This document shows positions 18,872 through 27,735 of a stretch of 64,000 nucleotides of DNA, in pieces. How positions within the stretch are numbered: the stretch's first letter is position 1; every line of letters begins with the position of its first letter. The notes below the pieces were generated by a model, which was not told the origin of the DNA, searched no databases, and saw nothing but the letters and a program-made list of their open reading frames with translations. Source of the stretch: a virus. Location: the IMG/VR virus record IMGVR_UViG_3300037200_000120, positions 34,893-98,892 of that record. One strand, given 5' to 3'. Both the position numbers and the translations under genes were made by a program.

Positions 18872-20550
18872 CAGACTTCTTCGATGTCGGCCGTGGCATA
18901 CGCCGCGATGAATGTCCTGGGAACCGGATCAGACACCACGATCCTAAACCGCCAGTCCCGAGCCGCGCCCAACTTCTTCCAGATCAGGCGCGTCGCATAG
19001 GCCCCGGTCTTCCCCAAACTCATCCAGAGTTGCCTGATGCCATAGGTTCTGCCTTGATCCTTGGAAATCATCAGCATGATTTGAGGGTCCGAGCCCTGCC
19101 CGGTCTGTGGCGCGTCGCCGACTTGCATGTTCAGTTCGAGTTTGGAGATGAAGACCCGCTTCCGGTCTTTGTGAACCGGGGGCGAATCGGCAAACCCGAT
19201 CATCGGCGATCCGAACTCGGTGTAAACCGAGTCGGAGAGGTAGCCGATCTGGCCGGATTGAGAATCCCCGATCAGGGTTTGATTGTTGAACACGACCGAA
19301 CAGTTGCCGCGCCACGCCCCGTCGAACGGCGTCGCGGCGACATACGATGTCCGCTCATGCCAGAGGCTGGTCGCGATGTCCAGTTCCCACGTCGCGTTGT
19401 TGCTGGGAAATTGCACTGCGACGAACTTGTGGCCGTTGAACGTGTAGGAGAACGCATAGGCATCTCCCGTGTTGGCATATTTCTGCCACGCGCCTTCGAT
19501 AGCGTGCGTGCTCATGCGCCTGAGTAAGACGCCGTCGAGGCGGTAGAACACCAGATCGTTGCCGAGAAAGAAAACCCCGTTGTCTTCCTTGACGATCGCC
19601 AGCGCAGCCGCGCAACCACGCTCGATCGTCGCCCCGTCATACCGGGAGAACGGATCGTTGTTCGCCCCGGTATCGTACCAGGTCTCGATCGTCTTCTGTT
19701 TGAAGATCAGAAGATTTTCTTGCTGGTTTACCGTCGCGAGAACGTAACTGGAATCGACGGAGGCCTCGTTGTAATCCAGCGCCGTATAAGTGGTTCCATC
19801 ATTATTGTTGGAGTAAACCCACTGGTTTGTTCCGGTGACGTCGTTGGTAAAATAGGTATCGAAGAATGTCGTCGTGGCTGCATCAGCGAAATTAGGGATC
19901 TGAGAAAACCCGACCGGAGGGCCAGTAAATGTCAGGTTGAAACTGGCCCCAGAACCGACGCCGGTGGTCGCCGCCTGTTCGGCTGGATTTGTGGGTTCGG
20001 TTCCATATTGGCCCGGCGAGTAGATCGTGAACGAAGCCGCAGCCGAGCCGCTGAGTGTGGCGACTTCGAGGATCGCCGGGTTCGTATAGGTTCCCCCGGC
20101 GACCGTGATCTGATCGCCGATCGCATAGTCCGAGCCGGAAGACCCGCCGACCGGCGTCGCGGCCGAGACATTGAACACGGAAGTCGGAGCATAGATCCAA
20201 CCGGCGACGCCGTTGACGATCTGGACTTGCGTTCCGTTGTTGGCCATCGAAACCGGGCCGAACCCGGCGATGCCAGAGCCCAACTCCGTCACCGTGTCGG
20301 CGACGGTCACGCTGTAGAGCGACTGTCCCGACACGAGGTAGAGGACGTTGTTCATGACGCTGAAGCCGCGGATCGGGCCGTTGCCCACCGTGACCAAAGT
20401 AATGATCCCAGGAGAGGCAATCACAGCGATGTCGGTTTTGGCGTCAGGCGGCTCTTTCTCGGCGTAGAGATTGACACAGCGTTGCGAGGATACCGGGAGG
20501 GAGTCGAGTTTGTACGATTGTGTCGACCATTGGATACGGAGCGGTTCCAT
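18871..20550 (-). CDS. Tail hub / DNA stabilisation protein, P22 gp10-like
   Basis: A 559-residue protein. It opens SQRCVNLYAEKEPPDAKTD and continues with SPGIITLVTVGNGPIRGF and repeated beta-propeller-like strands (VLYLVSGQSLYSVT), the pattern of the gp10 hub family that seals packaged DNA and carries tailspikes. Location next to a gp4-like adaptor supports this. Its 5' side has a GGGAG site, then a 13-codon ATG frame ending in a stop just before this ATG, so initiation may be by reinitiation. Confidence 0.85.
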   Translation of the reverse strand: MEPLRIQWSTQSYKLDSLPVSSQRCVNLYAEKEPPDAKTDIAVIASPGIITLVTVGNGPIRGFSVMNNVLYLVSGQSLYSVTVADTVTELGSGIAGFGPVSMANNGTQVQIVNGVAGWIYAPTSVFNVSAATPVGGSSGSDYAIGDQITVAGGTYTNPAILEVATLSGSAAASFTIYSPGQYGTEPTNPAEQAATTGVGSGASFNLTFTGPPVGFSQIPNFADAATTTFFDTYFTNDVTGTNQWVYSNNNDGTTYTALDYNEASVDSSYVLATVNQQENLLIFKQKTIETWYDTGANNDPFSRYDGATIERGCAAALAIVKEDNGVFFLGNDLVFYRLDGVLLRRMSTHAIEGAWQKYANTGDAYAFSYTFNGHKFVAVQFPSNNATWELDIATSLWHERTSYVAATPFDGAWRGNCSVVFNNQTLIGDSQSGQIGYLSDSVYTEFGSPMIGFADSPPVHKDRKRVFISKLELNMQVGDAPQTGQGSDPQIMLMISKDQGRTYGIRQLWMSLGKTGAYATRLIWKKLGAARDWRFRIVVSDPVPRTFIAAYATADIEEV

Positions 20551-20631
20551 GGGCTAAAAAATCGCCCACACCTGTTGATTGGTGTTGCATCTCATATTAT
20601 ATACACTCCCTCAATCGAGGTGGATCATTCA

Positions 20632-21179
20632 TGGAAGAAATATGGAAACCCGTCACTGGCTTTGAATTAGACTACGAAGTTTCTAACCTTGGCCGCGTAA
20701 AGCGCATCAGCCCGAACCGGGCTGGAAATACAAGGTTCGTCGGGCACATCATAAAACCAATGATGAGGACGCGCGGTTACCTCGGAATCTGTCTATGGAA
20801 AGATAGGAAGCCACACTCCAAACTTATCCATCGTATCGTTATGGAAACATTCGTTGGTCCGAGAGGGAACAACACGACGAACCACAAAAACGGAATAAAA
20901 ATAGATAATATGCTAGATAACTTGGAATACGTGACTCACTCCGAAAACATACAGCACGCATTGAACGTGCTTAAATCATTCAGACCAAGAAGTGGTGAAA
21001 CTCATCATCGCGCGACGATATCTGATGTTGACATGATCAGTATATGCAACAGACTCGACGCTGGAGAACGGCCCGGACCCATCGCTTCAGAATTTGGAGT
21101 AGCATACGGAACCATACGCGATTTCAGAGATCGAAATGGGAGATCAAAAAACGTTACGAAGAAATCATCCGCGCCCTGA
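20632..21179 (+). CDS. NUMOD4/HNH homing-type endonuclease
   Basis: A 182-residue protein on the opposite strand to all neighbours. N-terminal NUMOD4 motif (EIWKPVTGFELDYEVSNLGRV, first 20 positions recognisable), HNH core with HRIVMETFVG, NTTNHKNGIKIDN and NLEYVTHSENI, and a C-terminal DNA-binding helix region (GPIASEFGVAYGTIRDF). AGGTGG precedes the ATG. The DNA is clearly more A/T-rich than its surroundings, a sign of recent transfer. Its 3' end overlaps the adaptor gene by 15 bases in convergent orientation. Free-standing, with no intron signature around it. Confidence 0.9.
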
Positions 21180-22130
21180 TTGATCGAAATCAACACCGAA
21201 AAGCATGGACTCAGGCTCGCGGTCCCATCCTTGGACTATCTCTAGCCAATAGGCAGCTTTCTGAGCGATCTTTTGAGCCCTAGCCTGCCCCACCCCGTAC
21301 TCGGGAACAAGCTCGTCTGCAAGTCCCCAAGTGAGAGCATTCGTCCACTCTTGCGGGAAATTTGGAGTGTCGGACGCATTTGAAAAGTCTCCCAGCGCCT
21401 GTAGGTAAGTGAACTTCATCGCCGAAAGCGAGTCTTGCGGCGCGGGCCACGCCCAGAACTTGCCGATGGTCTGTTGCGGATCATAGAAGAACGTCGTGAT
21501 CGTGCCGCCGGTATATTTGTTCGGCAGATCGCGATAATCGAGCCGGGACGACACGGTCAGTTCGGTCTCGATCAACGACGGCAGATAGAACCGCCGCGCG
21601 TTCGGAATCCGCAACGGCCGCGTCAGTTTGTTGGCGACGGGATAATCAACGACGATGGCGTTCAGATTGGCTTGGAGCGGAAGCGCAGCGGCCAGATTGA
21701 CGATCCCATTGGCGGGAGCGCCGGAGACCGTCGTCCAGAACAGGGTGTTCGTCGCCAACATCACGCCGATATTGTCGCCGGCGCCAAAACCTGCCGTCGA
21801 AACCAGAGAAATCGAAGTCGCGCCTTGGCCGGCCGCCGAAACGAGGGCGCCTTGCGTCCAGTTCGCATCGGTGCAGGCCTGATCCGTATTTGTCCCACCG
21901 AGCGAATAGCTGATTTGCGTCGGCTGAGTGAAGAGAACGCCTTCCGTTTCGGTCCAGACATGGAGTCCCGTGGCTTGCCACCCCGCTACGAGGGCGTTCA
22001 ACGCATCGTAGGCGTCGCTGATTTCCTGGTTGCCGGGGATTTCCCCGGCTTGGATCGCGTTGCACTGCCGGAGCGCCCGCAACATGATCGAGTTGACCGA
22101 GGGCGAGTAGACCGAAGAAGCTATCGCCAT
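21165..22130 (-). CDS. Tail adaptor / head completion protein, P22 gp4-like
   Basis: A 321-residue protein. The first 60 residues (ALRQCNAIQAGEIPGNQEIS then DALNALVAGWQATGLHVW) match the gp4 family, which docks below the portal; a later segment LTRPLRIPNARRFYLP and the C-terminal WGLADELVPEYGVGQARAQK are also typical of these adaptors. Longer than P22 gp4 (166 residues) because of a central beta-rich insert. Start overlaps the previous stop. Confidence 0.8.
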   Translation of the reverse strand: MAIASSVYSPSVNSIMLRALRQCNAIQAGEIPGNQEISDAYDALNALVAGWQATGLHVWTETEGVLFTQPTQISYSLGGTNTDQACTDANWTQGALVSAAGQGATSISLVSTAGFGAGDNIGVMLATNTLFWTTVSGAPANGIVNLAAALPLQANLNAIVVDYPVANKLTRPLRIPNARRFYLPSLIETELTVSSRLDYRDLPNKYTGGTITTFFYDPQQTIGKFWAWPAPQDSLSAMKFTYLQALGDFSNASDTPNFPQEWTNALTWGLADELVPEYGVGQARAQKIAQKAAYWLEIVQGWDREPESMLFGVDFDQSGRG

Positions 22131-22732
22131 CAGGAAACCGAACTCAGCGCGTCGGCGAGCGATACTTGCGGCGCGCTCAGATTTTGCACGAGGTTTCCCG
22201 CCGATGCAGCGAAGGGGATAGCCGGAGAGATCGCGACTCCGGTATAGCCCTGCGTGCCGACCTGAGAGGGAAACCCAATGCTGAATCCAGCACTGAAAGA
22301 ACCTGGCACTGGATTTGGCTGGAATCCCGTGGCAAAATCGCTATTCCAATCACTGTTGTAATCCCCAGAGGTCAGATCGACGACGGTCGTGAAGAAGTTG
22401 CTTCCATCGTCCAGAATGATAGCGATGGTGTTCCCGGCCACCGCGTCGATCGAATTTTGGAGATAGAGCACATTGTTCTGAATAGCTGCAGCAAGCGCCA
22501 GCGTGGTTTCGAGGCCGAGGAACTGGTTTGCTTGACGCGGGCGCGCTTCGGGAGCGATTTGATTGTCGCGACGGCCGCGCACCCAATCTTGTGAATTACG
22601 GGCTTCCCACTCGCTGGTCGTAACCCAGTACCCCTGCCACGTTTTGCGAGTATTACCTTCTCTTTCTGCAAAACCGCTGAAATCCGAAATGCGGTACCAT
22701 GAGCCAGGCTTGTACCTCAACTTCGTTGACAT
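22130..22732 (-). CDS. Hypothetical virion protein
   Basis: A 200-residue protein translated from an ATG preceded by GGAGGG and an AT-rich TATATA spacer. It is aromatic-rich at the start (WYRISDFSGF, TWQGYWVTTSEWEARN) and beta-rich later. It shares a stop/start base with the adaptor gene and so probably belongs to the same structural unit. Family unknown. Confidence 0.65.
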   Translation of the reverse strand: MSTKLRYKPGSWYRISDFSGFAEREGNTRKTWQGYWVTTSEWEARNSQDWVRGRRDNQIAPEARPRQANQFLGLETTLALAAAIQNNVLYLQNSIDAVAGNTIAIILDDGSNFFTTVVDLTSGDYNSDWNSDFATGFQPNPVPGSFSAGFSIGFPSQVGTQGYTGVAISPAIPFAASAGNLVQNLSAPQVSLADALSSVS

Positions 22733-22855
22733 TATATACCCTCCGTCAACTTAGTTGGAACAGCCACATATGAAAATGAAGAGAATAAATCACAACCTTT
22801 GGCATCACCGCTTGATTAGAGCGAGCTATTTCAACGCCCGTGAGACAAGCCTAAT

Positions 22856-23245
22856 TCACACCCCAGCGATACAATCTAGGCTTATCACGAAGCCGGCCGT
22901 CGCAGAATTTATAGTCGTCGCGCTGATCAGGATATTCCCGTTCGGCGTGCCGGCCGCGTTGGGCAGGCCGGCGGAATAGCTATTCGACCAATCGATGATA
23001 TCCTCGCCCTGTCCGAGATAGGCCAGCGTGGCGGGGGTTCCACCCCCCCACGTCAGCGTAACAACCATGTTGGTGATTGAATATTTGATCCGCTTGACCT
23101 TGAGATGACCAAGCGGATTTTTGACGCACAGCGACCCGTTGAGGAACACGTAGTTGGTCAGACCCGTTCCGTCGGAGACGTCCGCGAGCGTGACGTTGAT
23201 ATTTCTGACGCCGTAATAAGGCGTGAACGTCAGCGCGTCGGCCAT
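22856..23245 (-). CDS. Hypothetical structural protein
   Basis: A 129-residue beta-rich protein (FTPYYGVRNINVTLADVSDG, then NILISATTINSATAG). Position between tail and capsid genes suggests a virion component. Between this gene and the next one (22733-22855) lies an A/T-rich gap that partly resembles the leader of the inverted HNH gene. Confidence 0.6.
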   Translation of the reverse strand: MADALTFTPYYGVRNINVTLADVSDGTGLTNYVFLNGSLCVKNPLGHLKVKRIKYSITNMVVTLTWGGGTPATLAYLGQGEDIIDWSNSYSAGLPNAAGTPNGNILISATTINSATAGFVISLDCIAGV

Positions 23246-23268
23246 CTCGGCGACCCTCCCTTACAGCC

Positions 23269-24687
23269 TTACGAGACCGTCACGCCTTCGGCGAGCGGCC
23301 GATAGCGGATGTACGGCTTCCAAGTGCCGGTCACGGTCGGGCCCGAACCAACAACGATGTTGATAGTTCCCGCCGGCGCCATGATCGTGCCTGGATTGGC
23401 AATCAAATTGGGACCGTTGGCATTTAGCAGCGCCGCCGTGGCTAGCGCCGTGCCGGCCAGGGTAATGGAGGCGCCCGCTGCGGAGCTAGCCACAGAGGCG
23501 GAAGCCGCGCTGATGGTCTGCGTGCTTCCCGTCGTCGGGATCACTTCGAACTGCACCGTCGCCGCCGTCGAATCGCCGCCGACCGCGCAAATCAGGAACA
23601 GCGCCTCAATCAGAATTGGGCCACCGGCCACGGTGAACAGCGCGGCACCCGTGGTGAGCAGAATCGCCGCTTTAGTGATGGTCTTGGGCTGCAAGTCGAC
23701 GACGCCTTGGAGCAGCGCGTCGATCGAGGCCGTAGCGCTCGGCAGATAGACCGCAGCATCGGTCTTGTTGCCGATGACGTCACGCTCGAGGACGTTGGCC
23801 GACGAGTTCTGCGCCGGCACGGCAAAAGTCGCCGCCGAAGGGAGCCCAGCCGGGGTGACAGCGGAGCCGCCCTGGAAAGCCACGCCACCGATTCCATCAT
23901 ACCCGCTGACGAACCATGTCGAGCCGCCGACAGTATCGACCACGTTCTTGGTAATGGCGGTATTGTAGTTGTAGAAATAGCCGCTGACCTGAACGTCCAC
24001 GCAGGCGGTCGTGGCGAAATCGACGACCGCGGTCGACCAGGCGCCGTAGGCATTGACGACGATATCGGCATTGACGACGCCGACCAATTTGACCATCGTG
24101 ACGCCGATGGTCGAGGCTGTGAACCCTTGATGGGTGAGGTTGAGCGTGAGATTCGACGCCGCCGCAGTCGTGATGACGTCCGTCACCGCCCCAACCGTCG
24201 ACGAAACGTCCTGGACCAGCGCCGAGATATTGACGCCAGCGGCCTGAATCGCGAAGATCGTCGCCAGCGAGGCGATGTTGGCGACGAAGACGGGGAGCGC
24301 GCCGGGAGCGCCGCCGATAAAAGTATTCGCCCCCGTGATCAGAATGGTTGCGGTAGTCGCTGTTCCCAGCGTGAATGTCGCCGCCTCGGCGCCGACGCCT
24401 AGATTCCAGAAGGTCAGACCCGCTTTGCTGATCGTGAGGCCGCCGGCCGCGCTGATCGTCTCCGCATGCCCCGCCATCCAGACGATGACGTCGCCGGGGC
24501 TCGCCAGCGTGATCGCGCGCTGCGTCGTCTTGAGCGGCTGCGCGAACGAACCCGCGTTGCCGTCGACGCCCGTCGCCGAATTGACGAACCAGACCGAACC
24601 GGAAGTCGGAGGAATCCCCGCCGTTCCCATGGTAGGAACGCCGAACGAGGTGACGCCGAAAGGAAAATTGGTATAACCCATTGTCAT
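23269..24687 (-). CDS. Large beta-rich virion protein
   Basis: A 472-residue protein. N-terminal SVWFVNSATGVDGNAGSF followed by LKTTQRAITLASPGDVI resembles the entry to parallel beta-helix repeats, and the body is Ala/Thr/Val-rich. It lies directly downstream of the capsid block. Could be a decoration or tail protein; assignment as virion protein is by composition and position. Confidence 0.65.
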   Translation of the reverse strand: MTMGYTNFPFGVTSFGVPTMGTAGIPPTSGSVWFVNSATGVDGNAGSFAQPLKTTQRAITLASPGDVIVWMAGHAETISAAGGLTISKAGLTFWNLGVGAEAATFTLGTATTATILITGANTFIGGAPGALPVFVANIASLATIFAIQAAGVNISALVQDVSSTVGAVTDVITTAAASNLTLNLTHQGFTASTIGVTMVKLVGVVNADIVVNAYGAWSTAVVDFATTACVDVQVSGYFYNYNTAITKNVVDTVGGSTWFVSGYDGIGGVAFQGGSAVTPAGLPSAATFAVPAQNSSANVLERDVIGNKTDAAVYLPSATASIDALLQGVVDLQPKTITKAAILLTTGAALFTVAGGPILIEALFLICAVGGDSTAATVQFEVIPTTGSTQTISAASASVASSAAGASITLAGTALATAALLNANGPNLIANPGTIMAPAGTINIVVGSGPTVTGTWKPYIRYRPLAEGVTVS

Positions 24688-24795
24688 GACTCCGAGAGTG
24701 CCCGGCGTGATTCGAACCGCCGCTTACCCGACCAGGGACACAGAGAGGATTGCGCTACGCGCCGCTGACGCCGGGTTTTGAGCCTTCGGGAGGGC

Positions 24796-25506
24796 TTAGA
24801 GCTTGTGCTTCGCTAGATAGGCGATGGCGCGTTGGAGAATGGCCTGATCGTCTCGACCGTAGCCGAGCATTCGATTGCAGCGGACGCAAAGGAGACCGCG
24901 AACCTTGCCGGTGTCGTGATCGTGGTCTACGGACAACTCTTGGACTACTTTCGTCCTCGAGTTGATGAAACTCTCAGGATTGCCGCATATGTCGCAAACA
25001 TACCCTTGAGCTTTCGCCAGGGCGGCATATTCCGTCACGTCGATGCCGAACTTTTTCTTCAGCGTCCAATTGCGGACGTAATCGGCACGCTCTTGCGGCG
25101 TGAAGTAGTCCTTGACGGGAACCTCAGGCGGCGGCAACCAGAACAGATTGTCTTTCACCCACGGGCCGGTAGGATCGATCAGCCTGAGAACATGCTTTGG
25201 GCCTGGACGCTCCCCGACATCGGCGAGGAAGGCGTCAAACCAGCGCCAGGAGGCCGGATAGTTGCCGGCCCCTAAGCGCAGCCTCGTATTTTTCCAGAGC
25301 GGCTTTAACGGGTGACTGTCCCGCGCGTAATGGTGCGAGCAAAGCTTCTTGGCGAAAACGATTTCCGTGCATCCCTCGATATCGCACGTTCTCGTCAATT
25401 CCGAGTATTCAGACAACGTACCGCTGGTGCGCTCGCTTTCGTAGCACCCAGTGCATAATCCGCGCCCTTGGTTGCGCTTATCTCTACCGCATTTCCTGCA
25501 TATCAT
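24796..25506 (-). CDS. Endonuclease VII-like HNH nuclease
   Basis: About 236 residues. Two N-terminal zinc-knuckle segments (ICRKCGRDKRNQGRGLC, CTEIVFAKKLCSHHY) are followed by the recombination endonuclease VII core: CDICGNPE, LSVDHDHDTGKVRGLLC, CNRMLGYGRDD. Start set at the ATG before ICRKC; an upstream TTG is possible. It follows the last capsid exon and a 30-codon ORF. Such enzymes often mobilise neighbouring introns, so it may serve the capsid-gene introns, which carry no ORFs of their own. Confidence 0.85.
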   Translation of the reverse strand: MICRKCGRDKRNQGRGLCTGCYESERTSGTLSEYSELTRTCDIEGCTEIVFAKKLCSHHYARDSHPLKPLWKNTRLRLGAGNYPASWRWFDAFLADVGERPGPKHVLRLIDPTGPWVKDNLFWLPPPEVPVKDYFTPQERADYVRNWTLKKKFGIDVTEYAALAKAQGYVCDICGNPESFINSRTKVVQELSVDHDHDTGKVRGLLCVRCNRMLGYGRDDQAILQRAIAYLAKHKL

Positions 25507-25510
25507 CCGG

Positions 25511-25603
25511 TTACGGCCATGGTAGGCCCCTCTGTTGAAGGAAGCCAACCATGTACCTTTTTGTTGACGACCAATCAAGATCAATCGTCAGACGCCAGGC
25601 CAT
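25511..25603 (-). CDS. 30-residue ORF coupled to the capsid stop
   Basis: MAWRLTIDLDWSS-type peptide whose ATG overlaps the proposed capsid stop as TAATG, with GAGGGTG upstream. The overlap supports both the capsid end and this start. It ends five bases before the HNH gene. Unknown function; may be a remnant. Confidence 0.35.
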   Translation of the reverse strand: MAWRLTIDLDWSSTKRYMVGFLQQRGLPWP

Positions 25604-27705
25604 TATTTCACCCTCGGTCGCTATCCCGAAGATCGTCCACTGAGGACTGCTGAACGTTTCCGCTCAGAGAAGACCATATCATGATCTCTCGAAAGAGACC
25701 CTGCGCACTTCCCGCCGCTTGGCGGTACTCCCCGAAGGGATGGCCGTTGAACCTTCCGCTCATTGAGCGGCTCGGCTGCTGATTGTCCAATCTAGTTGCT
25801 TTTCAAACTATCGCGCCCGCCGTTGCCGGCCACGCTGTAGTGAACTAGCTCTAAGGATGTTCCAGCAATTCACGCAGTTATTCGACAGTAGTCGCCTACT
25901 GAAGGACCCAATATGTGGCGTCACATATAGTAACGAGTCCCGTAGATCCCGCGGAAGTCGCTCCAACCGCAAGAATAACGCTCGTAACAAGCCGCTTTGG
26001 CGTTCTTGGTATCGACGCTTATGTTCGATTTGGATAGCAACTCCAAACCCGTCCTAAGTGGACTGCCTCATATTACTATGAGGGCCAGACTATATCATCA
26101 TCCTGAATACTCAGGAGTGGGGCGCTTCGGCTCGCTTGAGCCTACGATCTCGCGATCTAGTCGTTGCACCTTCCGTCTCTCGACGGCTTGGCTCAGGATT
26201 GTCCCCGGCACCACCCGGTAGGAGATTCCCTGAGTTCACCCCATTCTTCGATGCGAGTCACCCCGCAAAGGACCTAATTCCAAAGAATTGAGTCGTTGTC
26301 CTGATCGCTAACTATTCGAAATGAATCGCTAATTCATCCCCGGCTTGCGCCTGCTGCACGTTTCCGCGCAGAGTGGACTATATCTTCATCTATTCAATAC
26401 TGAATAGAGCTAGGAACTTCGGCCCGCTTGGGCCTACGGTCTCGCGACCTAGTCTCTGAACCTTCATCACGATATTACATGATGCTTGGCTGCTGATTGC
26501 CCAATCCTGCAAATTTTCAAACCGTCACGCTCGCCGTTACCAGCCACGTTGTGGTTTTGCAGGCTCTAAGGGTGTTCCAGCAATTCACCTAGTTTAGACA
26601 GCTCCAATCATTAAAGCTGATGCCCTCGCGCTCGTACCACATCATCCCGCGCGGGATATTCGTCCTGATAAACCAGGCGGTCGCGCTGGAGAAATAGTGG
26701 CTGGCGAAGATCCCCTTCGGGAAAGCTCCCATGGCGCGCATCACGTTGATGTTGTTGTTCGCCGTGTCGCTCTGAAGCACGCTCTTGTAGATGCGGTTAG
26801 CTTCGAAGATGAGCTGATAGGGGATATGGAGGGACTGAGGAAGCGCGGAGATTTTCAGCCCGCGCGAATTGACCGTGAGGCCGACCTGGATCAGCAGATC
26901 CTCGATTGCGGTTTCGGACAAGTCCGCCGCCGTCGTGAGGAGATTCGACTGAGAGCCGCCGACAGTCGGATGCGCATTGTTGATCATGCACGTTCCGTCG
27001 CCGCCCGTATAGGCCGTGTTGAATGCACGGTTGTAGACGTTGGCCGCGATGTTTTCCTTGGTCTGCCGCATCGAGAACGCCAATTGCTGGGCGCGACGCT
27101 TGCTGACCACTTCGTAGAGATCGTCTTTCAACTCTTCGTACGTGACGATGTAGCCGAGAGCATAGGCGACGTTCGTATAGCGAGTGACCGAACCCTGGGT
27201 TTCGGTGTCGTACACGATCGAAGTGCCTTCGTTCTTGACCGGCGCCAAGCCGAAGCCGGTGATTTCGACCTCTTCTTCGTACGCCTTGTCTGAGGTGTCC
27301 TGCTCGAACAGATCCGACCATTCGGAAACGTGTTCGTCGTAGGAACGCCCCCACCAAGCCGCGATTCCTGGCCAAAGGGCCTTCGCTTGTTTGTTCGACG
27401 CAATTCGCTAGATTGCGCCCGTCGCTCTAAACGCGACCGCTGCATATCGCTATGCAGGCCTGACTATCTCTTGCCCCTCAATTGATCGATAGGGGCCGCA
27501 CCATTTCGGCTCGCTTGAGCCTACGGCCTTTCGGCCTAGTCGATGAACCTTACGACGTGCTATGATCGTCGTCTTGGCTGCTGATTGTCCGATCGTCGGA
27601 ATCAGAACGAGCGGAGTTCCCGGCAATTAAATGCGATCCCATTGCGCATTACGGCGCAATGGCCCGAGTTTATGCAGGATGTGTGCCTGTAGTAATAACG
27701 GCCAT
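25603..27705 (-). CDS. Major capsid protein, split gene with five exons
   Basis: Proposed exons (read leftward): 27705-27676, 27383-26613, 26305-26282, 26040-25936, 25620-25603. Joined they make one frame of 315 residues. Exon 1 starts with an AGGAGG site and MAVITTGTHP; exon 2 continues KALWPGIAAWWGRSYDEH, exactly how this HK97-fold capsid family reads, and runs to EREGISF; exon 4 supplies DTKNAKAACYERYSCGW and DFRGIYGT, the conserved C-terminal signature; exon 5 gives RPRVK and TAA. Each exon length is a whole number of codons. Junctions 1, 2, 3 and 4 are set by P1 helices with a U-G pair at the 5' splice site. Exon 3 (8 codons) and the exon 5 boundary are the least certain. Without splicing only MAVITTGTHPA would be made from the normal start. 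Confidence 0.85.
25621..25935 (-). ncRNA. Group I intron D in capsid gene
   Basis: About 315 nt, no ORF. P1 pairs exon GGGACT with GGTCCT. Core: GGACAATCAGCAGCCGAGC. P7 here is GGCCA with TGGTC, whereas the other introns use GACTA with TAGTC; pairing is kept while the sequence changes, which is covariation. It splits the last few codons from exon 4. Confidence 0.8.
26041..26281 (-). ncRNA. Group I intron C in capsid gene
   Basis: About 241 nt, the shortest of the four, no ORF. P1 pairs exon ATTCTTT with GAAGAAT. Core: GGGACAATCCTGAGCCAAGC (a different J-region variant from the other three), GTGCAACGACTAG and GATATAGTC. A GTCC/GGAC hairpin precedes the 3' end. The splice site before TTG is inferred from frame and the need for a terminal G. 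Confidence 0.8.
26306..26612 (-). ncRNA. Group I intron B in capsid gene
   Basis: About 307 nt, no ORF. P1 pairs exon CAGCTTT with GGAGCTG (U-G at the junction), and P10 can form between TGAT in the P1 loop and the exon start ATCA. Core: GGCAATCAGCAGCCAAGC, GGTTCAGAGACTAG, then GAAGATATAGTCC, the classic P7 3' strand of T4-type introns. The region before P3 is almost identical to that of intron D (GTGAATTGCTGGAACA). Confidence 0.85.
27384..27675 (-). ncRNA. Group I intron A in capsid gene
   Basis: About 292 nt, no ORF. Core sequences on the minus strand: P4/J region GCCGGGAACTCC, P6 region GGACAATCAGCAGCCAAG, P7 5' strand GGTTCATCGACTA and P7 3' strand AGATAGTC. P1 pairs exon end ATCCT with intron GGGAT, giving the required U-G at the splice site; the P1 loop contains a CATTGCG/CGCAATG hairpin. 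The last intron base is G. Without removal the reading frame stops at codon 12. Confidence 0.85.
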
Positions 27706-27735
27706 GTCGGCCTCCTATGTTTCTCCAGCCAGCCC

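Noticed and set aside
24701-24775. tRNA-like sequence on the minus strand: a 7-bp CCCGGCG/CGCCGGG end pair and a GGTTCGAATC T-loop box
   Set aside because: T-stem, D-arm and anticodon stem do not pair, and the internal length is wrong. At most a tRNA remnant; not called.
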